Origin: an uncultured Coriobacteriaceae bacterium
GTDB lineage: Bacteria > Actinomycetota > Coriobacteriia > Coriobacteriales > UMGS124
Assembly: GCA_900539345.1 (NCBI GenBank)
Contig: UQBS01000098.1
Coordinates: 1-5,087, forward strand
Reading direction: 5' to 3'
Length of the DNA stretch: 5,087 nucleotides
This document shows positions 1 to 5,068 of this stretch, piece after piece. Under the pieces are notes generated by a model. It searched no databases. It was not told where the DNA came from and saw nothing but the letters and a program-made list of their open reading frames with translations. The translations under genes were made by a program, and so were the position numbers. Position 1 is the stretch's first letter. Each line of letters begins with the position of its first letter.

Positions 1-148
1 GAAGACTCAGCGAAAGGCCCTGGGCGGGGAGAACGAGTTGTTCAGTGTTGCCCTAATCTTGCTGGGTTACATTTCGAGGACTCCTCCGCTGCCAAACAGG
101 GGGTCTTAGGAGAAGGGTGCAGAGAAGCAGACGGGATGCGAGTGGTGC
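1..148. other. Non-coding flank downstream of the flavoprotein gene
   Basis: I see no supportable gene here. Frames that stay open on the plus strand run into the antisense of the flavoprotein gene and have no start signal. No hairpin with a T-run that could end the minus-strand flavoprotein transcript is visible, so that transcript may end beyond the window. Two small items are present: an 11-bp palindrome GAGGACTCCTC at 76-86, and a minus-strand Shine-Dalgarno-like GGAGGAG (81-87) followed 8 nt later by ATG-TAA (72 to 67). Confidence 0.6.
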
Positions 149-1741
149 CTACTCGGCGTCCTCGAGCAACGTGTGCACGCCGATACGGCCAAAGCAAAGC
201 GACGGGCAGTTGCAGCCGCCCACGATGTGGATGCGGGCGTCACCGGAAAACTGGAACGCCGCAATCTCGCCGACGCCGATGATGCCGGGGATGACCTGGC
301 CCTTGACGTCGATGATGCGGCCCTGGGGGTCGATCTTGCAGCCGCCCTTGGAGGTGGCCACCGAGATGTTGAGCTCCATGGCGTAGAACGGGGCGGTCTC
401 GATCTTCTGCTCAAAGCTCGTGCGGCCAAACTGGTCGGGGCCCTCGGTGCCGCAGTAGCTGTTGAAGTCCTCCACGGTGGCCATGAAGGTGTCCACCGGC
501 ACGCCCATCTGCTCGGCCAGCTCCTCAAGGGTATCGGCCTTGTGGACGGTGGAGACACCCTTCTCCATGGCCTTGTCGAAGAGCGGCGCGCCGTAGGTCT
601 GGCAGCCGGTCTTGTGGTAGGTCTCGTCGTCAAAGACCACGAGGGTCACCATCTCGGGCTGGTCGACGAACTTCTTGTTGTCGCCGTAGAACTCGTCGAA
701 GAGGGTTTCGTTCATGTAGCGCTCGCCGTTGAGGTTGACCTCGATGACGCCCTCGTTGGCCCAGACCCACTGAATCATGTTGCCGTTGCCGGGTTCGTCG
801 TCGCCCAGGTAGAGGGCACCGCCGCCGTAGTTGGGCGGAGCGGGGTACATGTAGGCGTCGATGTCCTCGAGCATCTGGAAACCGTCGCCCTTGACGTCGA
901 CCGGGGCCACCGAAACCATCATGCGGCACTTCTCGCCGATCTCGCGCATGATGGGGGTGTAGCGGGCCCATGCGTCGAAACCCCCACCCAGGCCACCCGG
1001 GTTGAAGATGATGCCTTTGGTAGCTTCGACGGTAAAGGAGGCACTGCCGTCCTTGGGGGCAAAGGAGGCGCCCACCACGCGGCCGTCCTCGTTGCGGAAG
1101 AGCCTGGTGGCGCAGGTGTCGAAGACGACCTCGATGCCACACTCGTCAAGGATGCAATCCTCAAGGCCCTTCATCCAGCCGTAGCCGCCCTGGCCCAGCG
1201 GGTTGGAACAGTAGTCGCGGGGCACCGAGTGGGAGTTGGAGCCAGCCTCGACGGCGGCGTCGTAGACACGCGGCGAGATATCGACGCCCACACGGTCCAC
1301 AAGCCAGTCGATGGACTCTCCGCTGATCTCGGCCACCGCGCGGATGATGTCGGGGTCGCCCATCTCGCCGCCGCAACGCATGACGTCTTTCACAAAGAGG
1401 TCCACGCTGTCTTCGATGCCCTCGTCTTCCTGCAGGTAGGTGCCGGCGCCGCAGATCCAGCCGCCGCTGCGGGTGCAGGAGTTCTCGGTGATGCTGGGGG
1501 CGGCGGTGACCACCAGCACGTCGGCGCCCTCGTCGTAGGCTTCCACGGCCGCAGCCGCGCCGCCGATGCCGGTGCCGATGACCAGAATCTCGCAGCTGCG
1601 GTCCCAGGCCTCGGGAACGCTTGCCTCGTAGCGCGGCGCGACGTCGGCCAGGGCCGGCTTCGCGGCCACGGCCACACCGGCGGCGGTGGCCGCGGCGGCA
1701 CCGGCCACGAGGGACCTGCGGGTAATGCTCTGCTCGTTCAT
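149..1741 (-). CDS. Tat-exported FAD-dependent oxidoreductase of the fumarate reductase/succinate dehydrogenase flavoprotein superfamily, substrate unknown
   Basis: The protein has 530 residues. It begins with a twin-arginine signal (TRRSLV at residues 7-12), an Ala-rich hydrophobic stretch and a likely cleavage site after AKPALA near residue 32, so it should be exported folded with FAD bound. The FAD_binding_2 fold is shown by the dinucleotide motif VIGTGIGG (54-61), SGGW (92-95), GDG (285-287), GERYMNE (339-345), VIPGIIGVGE (483-492) and the closing GG...FGRIG (508-521). The acidic residue usually ending the second beta strand seems to be replaced by VTA (78-80). Compared by eye with Shewanella flavocytochrome c3, the HPT His, the active-site acid Arg, the HHTMGG His and the NRLGG Arg are not conserved: the corresponding stretches read MYPAPP, NETLFDE, VATSKGG and HIVGG. 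It is therefore probably not a fumarate reductase. C510, C512 and C516 form a CxCx3C cluster. There is no heme or FMN domain, so electrons must come from a partner, plausibly the cytochrome at 3071-3685. The start at 1741 is preceded by AAAGGAGG (1749-1756) with 7 nt spacing; an upstream ATG at 1840 would bury the Tat signal. The family is certain, the reaction is not. Confidence 0.93.
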   Translation of the reverse strand: MNEQSITRRSLVAGAAAATAAGVAVAAKPALADVAPRYEASVPEAWDRSCEILVIGTGIGGAAAAVEAYDEGADVLVVTAAPSITENSCTRSGGWICGAGTYLQEDEGIEDSVDLFVKDVMRCGGEMGDPDIIRAVAEISGESIDWLVDRVGVDISPRVYDAAVEAGSNSHSVPRDYCSNPLGQGGYGWMKGLEDCILDECGIEVVFDTCATRLFRNEDGRVVGASFAPKDGSASFTVEATKGIIFNPGGLGGGFDAWARYTPIMREIGEKCRMMVSVAPVDVKGDGFQMLEDIDAYMYPAPPNYGGGALYLGDDEPGNGNMIQWVWANEGVIEVNLNGERYMNETLFDEFYGDNKKFVDQPEMVTLVVFDDETYHKTGCQTYGAPLFDKAMEKGVSTVHKADTLEELAEQMGVPVDTFMATVEDFNSYCGTEGPDQFGRTSFEQKIETAPFYAMELNISVATSKGGCKIDPQGRIIDVKGQVIPGIIGVGEIAAFQFSGDARIHIVGGCNCPSLCFGRIGVHTLLEDAE

Positions 1742-1859
1742 GGTGTTGCCTCCTTTGTCTTGTGAGGTCGGAACGGTCGGAACGCCCGTCCCGCCACATC
1801 GATTGACGACGGAAGTCAGTATGGAGAAGCCATGTGGCATACAAAAAATTCAGATTTGG

Positions 1860-1873
1860 GACGCAAAAGCGTC
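1860..1873. repeat. Small inverted repeat GACGC-AAAA-GCGTC
   Basis: Perfect 5-bp arms flank a 4-nt spacer. If the flavoprotein transcript starts upstream of this point, the repeat would fold as a short hairpin with a U4 loop in its leader. It could equally be a protein-binding dyad. It is short enough to be chance. Confidence 0.3.
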
Positions 1874-1880
1874 GCTCTGT

Positions 1881-1915
1881 CATGGTGTTATGCCTATTCG
1901 ACATGGCTAGATGCC
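1881..1915. repeat. Direct repeat CATGG-N4-ATGCC, candidate operator
   Basis: CATGGTGTTATGCC (1881-1894) and CATGGCTAGATGCC (1902-1915) match at all ten fixed positions and start exactly 21 bp apart, two helical turns, so the same face of DNA is presented twice. They lie about 140 bp before the flavoprotein start and 100 bp before the LysR start. This placement suits a binding site for the adjacent LysR protein, which is an inference. The arrangement is not the classical T-N11-A dyad. Confidence 0.5.
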
Positions 1916-2002
1916 CAAATAAACTAGGGGATACCCGTCTTTGAAAAGGTCTTGGAGCGTGCCTGCGCTATTATTAGGCATAGGGGGACAGCGTCGCTAA
2001 AC

Positions 2003-2010
2003 AGGGAGGG
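2003..2010 (+). promoter_or_regulatory. Ribosome-binding site fixing the GTG start of the first LysR gene
   Basis: AGGGAGGG precedes GTG at 2015-2017 with about 5 nt spacing from its GGAGG core. The longer reading frame would begin at a TTG (1952) without a comparable site and would add 21 residues ahead of the normal LysR N-terminus. Confidence 0.65.
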
Positions 2011-2014
2011 TTCT

Positions 2015-2914
2015 GTGCAGCTCGACGTCTTGCGCGAATACATAGTGCTCTGCAAGCACCTTAATTTCAGTCATGCGGCTCAGGAGCTGCACATCACCCA
2101 GCCCGTGCTGAGCAAGCATATCGCAGCACTGGAGGATGAGCTGCGCTTCAAGCTTGCCGAACGCGGTCGCACATTGCGGCTCACACCTGCGGGGGAGAGT
2201 TTTTTGCTGTGCGCCCAATCTACGGTCACGGCTTTTGACGAGGGGGTGGCTGCAGCGCATGCGTGCCTCGAGACCGATCGGGCGGCACATCTCCTGTGGT
2301 TTGACCGACCCCTGTATGCCGGCTTTTTAGAGAAATCCGGTGACATTCCCTACACCATCGTAGACTCCGACGGCAACGACTCTTTTTTCTCTCTGCTTGA
2401 CGCCGGGCGTGTGGACGTAGTGGCCTGCGAGGACTACTCCGGTGTGCCCGCTCTTATGGAACGGGCCCGGGAGGGTGGCTATCGGCTGCTGCACGTGGGA
2501 ACCGAGCGTCTCTCGATCGCCGTGGCGCGCACGCACCTGCTCGCGTCAAAGGAGCGCCTGGAGCGCACGGACCTCTACCATTGCAAGGTGCTCGTGAATG
2601 CCAGCATCGCCAGCGAGCAGTGGCAGCTTTCGCTTGCAGCGTTTTTGGGAGAGGACCTGAACCTGCGGTTCCTCATGAATCCGACGGCCAGCGAAGGGGC
2701 GAACCAGCGTCGCATGGAGCTAGGCGACGCCGTGTACGTCTATACGTCCGAAAACATCCACCGCTACCTGGGCAACCGGAAGGATGTGGTGGTCTTCGAC
2801 GAGCTGGACGGCCTACCGATTGAGATGGGTGTGGGCGTGACGTACCGCGTCAACGAGTCCAACGCCAATGTTTTGGCGTTCATGGAGCGGCTGGAGCAGT
2901 GGGCGCAGGAGTGA
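2015..2914 (+). CDS. LysR-type transcriptional regulator divergent from the flavoprotein gene
   Basis: With the GTG start the protein has 299 residues, normal for LysR regulators. The N-terminal winged helix-turn-helix covers about residues 1-60: LREY near the start, FSHAAQELHITQPVLSKHI (18-36), ALEDEL (38-43) and the wing leading to RLTPAGESFL. This region is strongly conserved. The remaining ~210 residues form the inducer-binding part, which is divergent; PYTIVDSD and DAGRVDVVACED fit the start of the LysR effector-binding fold, where a ligand is normally sensed. Start choice is supported by the ribosome-binding site and by register: S33, H35, I36, E40 and L43 fall at the same residue numbers as in the second LysR protein of this window. 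Its position opposite the flavoprotein gene suggests that it controls that gene and itself, and perhaps the cytochrome gene behind it. The inducer cannot be predicted from sequence. Confidence 0.92.
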   Translation: MQLDVLREYIVLCKHLNFSHAAQELHITQPVLSKHIAALEDELRFKLAERGRTLRLTPAGESFLLCAQSTVTAFDEGVAAAHACLETDRAAHLLWFDRPLYAGFLEKSGDIPYTIVDSDGNDSFFSLLDAGRVDVVACEDYSGVPALMERAREGGYRLLHVGTERLSIAVARTHLLASKERLERTDLYHCKVLVNASIASEQWQLSLAAFLGEDLNLRFLMNPTASEGANQRRMELGDAVYVYTSENIHRYLGNRKDVVVFDELDGLPIEMGVGVTYRVNESNANVLAFMERLEQWAQE

Positions 2915-2963
2915 GGGGCAACCCACGCCCCCCAACTATTCCGTATGGGCATGCCGCCCCTCT

Positions 2964-2997
2964 AAATCGGCATTTCTAGTATGGCTTTGGAAATCGG
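2964..2997. repeat. Heptamer direct repeat AAATCGG upstream of the cytochrome gene
   Basis: AAATCGG occurs at 2964-2970 and 2991-2997, 27 bp apart, in the stretch that must hold any promoter of the cytochrome gene. TAGTAT at 2977-2982 between the copies could be a -10 box, but no good -35 box is seen. A perfect palindrome GGCATGCC (2948-2955) lies just upstream and contains the ATGCC core found upstream of the flavoprotein. A regulatory role is only suggested. Confidence 0.3.
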
Positions 2998-3004
2998 TAC
3001 TTTT

Positions 3005-3043
3005 AGCGCAGGGCCTCGCAGCGTGCGGGGACCTGCGTTTTTT
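3005..3043 (+). terminator. Strong intrinsic terminator between LysR and cytochrome genes
   Basis: An outer stem CGCAGG/CCTGCG (3007-3012 with 3032-3037) encloses an inner stem CCTCGCA/TGCGGGG (3014-3020 with 3024-3030, one G-U pair), a GCG loop and one internal mismatch, and is followed by six Ts (3038-3043). It ends the LysR transcript. It finishes only 12 bp before the cytochrome ribosome-binding site, so a promoter for the cytochrome placed upstream of it would have to read through it. Confidence 0.88.
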
Positions 3044-3055
3044 GATTCCCTGTTT

Positions 3056-3064
3056 GGAGAGGAG
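3056..3064 (+). promoter_or_regulatory. Ribosome-binding site fixing the cytochrome start
   Basis: GGAGAGGAG lies 6 nt before ATG at 3071. This start gives a protein beginning with an export signal. The in-frame ATG at 2981 would instead place the terminator hairpin inside the coding region and bury the signal. Confidence 0.8.
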
Positions 3065-3070
3065 CACCTT

Positions 3071-3685
3071 ATGAGGAAGAGTGTTGTTGTGACCGTTGTC
3101 GCCTGCGCATTGGTCGGCTGCCTGAACTCGGCGGCTGCGTTTGCCGCAGAAGGCGGCACGACGTGGTCGATGGATTCCAGTTGCGGCGCGTGCCACACCA
3201 AGGAGGCGGCCACACAGGAGGCGGCCATTGAGGAAAAGGCTGGACCTGCCGAGGCCAAAGACGGAGCCATCGCTACTGATGAGACTGTCGACGACACTAC
3301 GCCGCTGGCGGCAGCCCACGCCGCGCTTTCCTGCACGAGCTGCCACTCCGATGCGAAAGCCCTCGAGAAGGTGCACGACGGCGCAACGGCCGACGATCGC
3401 ATGCCCAAGCGCTTGCGTAAGGCAAAAATCAGCACGGAGCTGTGCATCTCATGCCACGGGAGTTACGAGGAACTTGCGGCGGCCACCCAAGAGGAGCAGG
3501 CTCTTACCGACGGCGTTGGCAGGACGGTGAACCCCCACGACCTGCCGGCGGTGGAGGAACACGAGAAGATCGACTGCCTCGACTGCCATTCCATGCACAA
3601 AGAGCAATCGTCAACGACAGCAGCCATGAACACCTGCACTGGGTGCCACCACACCGGCACATTCGAATGCGGTACATGCCACTAA
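3071..3685 (+). CDS. Secreted hexaheme c-type cytochrome (six CXXCH), probable electron donor to an extracytoplasmic reductase
   Basis: The 204-residue protein begins with MRKSVVV and a hydrophobic Sec signal. Cleavage after AFA (residue 25) is likely. LVGC at 14-17 also fits a lipobox, so a lipoprotein form is possible. Six CXXCH heme c sites follow: 38-42, 88-92, 125-129, 169-173, 189-193 and 200-204, the last ending at the stop codon. Other His residues (83, 102, 156, 164, 176, 194) could be distal heme ligands. The first and second sites are separated by about 45 residues of Ala/Glu-rich, acidic linker without Cys. The spacing resembles the small multiheme cytochromes (cytochrome c3/NapC-NrfH-like) that feed electrons to extracytoplasmic reductases, but apart from the signal there is no membrane helix. 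It is flanked by terminators on both sides and so is probably expressed alone. The flavoprotein encoded 1.3 kb away is the obvious redox partner, by inference. Heme attachment also needs cytochrome c maturation genes, which are not in this window. Confidence 0.92.
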   Translation: MRKSVVVTVVACALVGCLNSAAAFAAEGGTTWSMDSSCGACHTKEAATQEAAIEEKAGPAEAKDGAIATDETVDDTTPLAAAHAALSCTSCHSDAKALEKVHDGATADDRMPKRLRKAKISTELCISCHGSYEELAAATQEEQALTDGVGRTVNPHDLPAVEEHEKIDCLDCHSMHKEQSSTTAAMNTCTGCHHTGTFECGTCH

Positions 3686-3718
3686 GCCGATATTGACCGC
3701 GAGACTTTCTCGTGCATC

Positions 3719-3766
3719 AAAAAGGCCCCAGCCTGACGGGAGATTTTCCATCAGGCTGGGGTCTTT
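3719..3766. terminator. Bidirectional intrinsic terminator between convergent genes
   Basis: A perfect 11-bp stem CCCCAGCCTGA/TCAGGCTGGGG (3726-3736 with 3751-3761) has a 14-nt loop containing a weak inner GGGA/TTCC pairing. TCTTT follows on the plus side, and AAAAA (3719-3723) gives a U-run on the minus side. It lies between the cytochrome stop (3685) and the stop of the second LysR gene (3802) and can end both transcripts. A small extra hairpin CGAGA-CTT-TCTCG (3700-3712) precedes it. Confidence 0.9.
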
Positions 3767-3801
3767 GGCACTTCCTGCCCCTCTGCGCCCTAGACTCGCT
3801 C

Positions 3802-4716
3802 TCACCGCTCGTTTCGTCGGTCGATGAACGCCTTCGCAAACTTTTGGGCGTCGGGGCAGGCAGGGTCATTGCGCCAAAGCAAGATGTCGGGCATGCGAAG
3901 CGGCCTTCCGTCCAGTCGTTCCCAACAGGTGATCTCCTCTGGATTTAGTCGCTGGCGAACCCAATGGGTCGGCATGAGCGCAACCGATGCATCGTCGGCC
4001 AAGGCCATGCTCATCGCGCCTTCATCCCAGGCATACAGGGGGTTGAGCGGTATGGTCGACAGATCGAGGCCCGTTAGTCGCCTCACGCTTTCCTTCCAGC
4101 GCTCGAAGTTAAGCGGGGCGGTGGTAACGCACAGCTCATGGCCTTCGAGGTCGGAGCTGCCAAGCTCCCCGATACCAGAGAGCGTCGACGTGTTTGAGGC
4201 TGTGAAGCAATAGGGAATCTCACCAAGAACCTCGTAGCCCAGATTGTTTTGGCATGCGACGGTTTCGAGCCAATCGGTATCAAAATACTCTCCCACGAGC
4301 ACGACATCAGCTTCGCCCTGGATAAGCTCACGGACTGGATCCCCATATTCCTGTACCACTTTGAACTGCGGCACCGCTATGTTTTTGAGAATCGAGAGCT
4401 CGCAAGGGAACAGAAGACGCTGCACGACGAATTTCACGCTGCAGGCGTCTTGTTCGATGATGCGCGCGCAGTCCCTCATCATCACGTCATAGGAGTGCAG
4501 CACGCTCTCGACTTTTCCTAAAAAAATTATGCCGAGCTTGGTAAGAGCGAGCCCCCCGTTGGGCGACTGTTTGAACAGGTCGGCACCCAACTCGGACTCG
4601 ATGGCTTTGATATGGGCGCTGAGCGCGGCCGGGGACAGAAACAGATCCCGGGCAGACTCTCGAAGGGCGAGGGTTTTTGCCGTATGAACAAACTCGCGCA
4701 TGTACTCGGTCTTCAC
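3802..4716 (-). CDS. Second LysR-type transcriptional regulator, divergent from the Tat-leader ORF
   Basis: The protein has 304 residues. The winged helix-turn-helix lies at about residues 1-60: YMREFVHTAKTLALRESARDL, then SPAALSAHIKAIESELGADLF (28-48) and a wing ending in LALTKLG. The remainder is an inducer-binding domain of normal length, for example LIQGEADVVLVGEY and ALADDASVALMP; the latter is like the closing segment of the LysR effector domain. The start is GTG at 4716-4714, preceded by AAGGGG (4725-4730) with 8 nt spacing; the next ATG, five codons inside, has no such site. Base use is visibly less GC-biased than in the flavoprotein gene, with A/T-rich stretches near 4515-4530. It is transcribed away from the 44-codon Tat-leader frame at 4921, the classical layout of a LysR gene and its target. 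That target seems to be truncated, so the regulator may have lost its original partner or may control other genes. Confidence 0.9.
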   Translation of the reverse strand: MKTEYMREFVHTAKTLALRESARDLFLSPAALSAHIKAIESELGADLFKQSPNGGLALTKLGIIFLGKVESVLHSYDVMMRDCARIIEQDACSVKFVVQRLLFPCELSILKNIAVPQFKVVQEYGDPVRELIQGEADVVLVGEYFDTDWLETVACQNNLGYEVLGEIPYCFTASNTSTLSGIGELGSSDLEGHELCVTTAPLNFERWKESVRRLTGLDLSTIPLNPLYAWDEGAMSMALADDASVALMPTHWVRQRLNPEEITCWERLDGRPLRMPDILLWRNDPACPDAQKFAKAFIDRRNER

Positions 4717-4818
4717 CTTGCACGCCCCTTTGCTGCCGCGTGATCGAACGGCGTTTGCAAAAACCGAACACCCACCGTGCTTACAAACAGTCTCAACAAA
4801 GCAAGGAGGCGTCCAAAA

Positions 4819-4839
4819 AACTGAAATAAGAACTCAGTT
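4819..4839. promoter_or_regulatory. Interrupted dyad AACTGA-N9-TCAGTT, candidate LysR operator
   Basis: Perfect 6-bp inverted arms (4819-4824 and 4834-4839) are separated by 9 AT-rich bases in the 204-bp gap between the second LysR gene and the divergent Tat-leader frame. Total length and symmetry fit a LysR binding site, although it is not an exact T-N11-A box. CATAGT (4852-4857) just downstream could be a -10 box for the plus-strand gene, without a clear -35 box. Confidence 0.4.
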
Positions 4840-4867
4840 AAACACTCCTACCATAGTAGCAGGACCA

Positions 4868-4897
4868 GCGCCCCCGTGCCTAGCCGTCCGGGGGCGC
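4868..4897 (+). promoter_or_regulatory. GC-rich hairpin immediately upstream of the Tat-leader ribosome-binding site
   Basis: A perfect 9-bp stem GCGCCCCCG/CGGGGGCGC (4868-4876 with 4889-4897) has a 12-nt loop. It ends 9 bp before the AGGAGG ribosome-binding site (4907-4912). No T-run follows, so it is not a standard terminator. If transcribed it would be a stable 5' leader hairpin that could protect the mRNA or influence translation. Confidence 0.5.
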
Positions 4898-4920
4898 ATG
4901 CTATACAGGAGGAGAGGAAT

Positions 4921-5055
4921 ATGGGGGAAGCGATAGGGCACAATGCCCCGACTCGTAGGTCGTTCGTGGCGGGAACCGCCCTGGCAGCCGTCGCCGCGGC
5001 AAGCTTAGCGAACAAGGGTGAAGTATTCGCCACGAATAAACTACCTCCGGCGTAG
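4921..5055 (+). CDS. 44-residue ORF made of a Tat signal peptide, probable remnant of an exported reductase gene
   Basis: The frame starts at ATG 4921 behind an excellent ribosome-binding site (AGGAGG at 4907-4912, 8 nt spacing). Residues 11-16 are TRRSFV, a twin-arginine motif, followed by the hydrophobic core AGTALAAVAAASLA (17-30) and a likely cleavage site after VFA (35-37). Only seven residues, TNKLPPA, remain before TAG at 5053-5055, which lies inside the stem of a terminator. The leader resembles that of the flavoprotein in this window (TRRSLVAG against TRRSFVAG). The simplest reading is that an exported oxidoreductase gene next to its LysR regulator was reduced by deletion to its leader, with a terminator joined to it. 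Alternatives are a true small secreted peptide or a regulatory leader peptide. No redox or catalytic residues are present, and no function can be assigned to the mature part. Confidence 0.6.
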   Translation: MGEAIGHNAPTRRSFVAGTALAAVAAASLANKGEVFATNKLPPA

Positions 5056-5068
5056 CCGGAGGTTTTTT
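5043..5068 (+). terminator. Intrinsic terminator overlapping the stop codon of the Tat-leader ORF
   Basis: A perfect 9-bp stem ACCTCCGGC/GCCGGAGGT with loop GTA (5043-5063) leads into TTTTTT (5063-5068). The TAG stop codon (5053-5055) spans the loop and the first base of the 3' arm. A ribosome finishing this frame would cover the hairpin, so translation could interfere with termination. Confidence 0.88.

Larger units (their letters stand above)
1742..2014. promoter_or_regulatory. Divergent control region between flavoprotein and LysR genes
   Basis: This 273-bp gap must hold both divergent promoters. It is more AT-rich than its neighbours. It carries the 14-bp direct repeats listed separately and further copies of their ATGCC/GGCAT core: CCATGTGGCAT at 1830-1840, and an 8-bp inverted pair TATGCCTA (1889-1896) and TAGGCATA (1975-1982). 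Promoter elements are weak. TATTAT at 1969-1974 could be a plus-strand -10 box, but the nearest -35-like TTGAAA (1941-1946) lies 22 bp away, too far for a normal promoter. No clean minus-strand promoter was found. LysR proteins typically bind such divergent regions to control both genes. Confidence 0.6.

Noticed and set aside
173..1765. A 530-codon open frame on the plus strand opposite the flavoprotein gene
   Set aside because: It is the antisense shadow of a GC-rich gene: the translation is rich in His, Val, Gly and Ala with no recognisable domain, while the minus strand encodes a clear FAD protein.
1742..1840. N-terminal extension of the flavoprotein from an ATG at 1840
   Set aside because: It adds 33 residues before the Tat motif, and the internal ATG at 1741 has an ideal ribosome-binding site and gives a normal Tat leader.
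2915..2931. GGGGC/GCCCC hairpin right after the LysR stop codon as a terminator
   Set aside because: The stem is only 5 bp and no T-run follows; the much better terminator at 3005-3043 serves this role.
2981..3070. Upstream start for the cytochrome at 2981
   Set aside because: This would translate through a strong terminator hairpin and place 30 unrelated residues before a well-formed signal peptide that has its own ribosome-binding site.
4803..4829. Shine-Dalgarno AAGGAGG at 4803-4809 as the start of a small gene
   Set aside because: The nearest possible start is CTG at 4821, followed by one codon and a TAA stop; no ATG, GTG or TTG lies at a useful distance.
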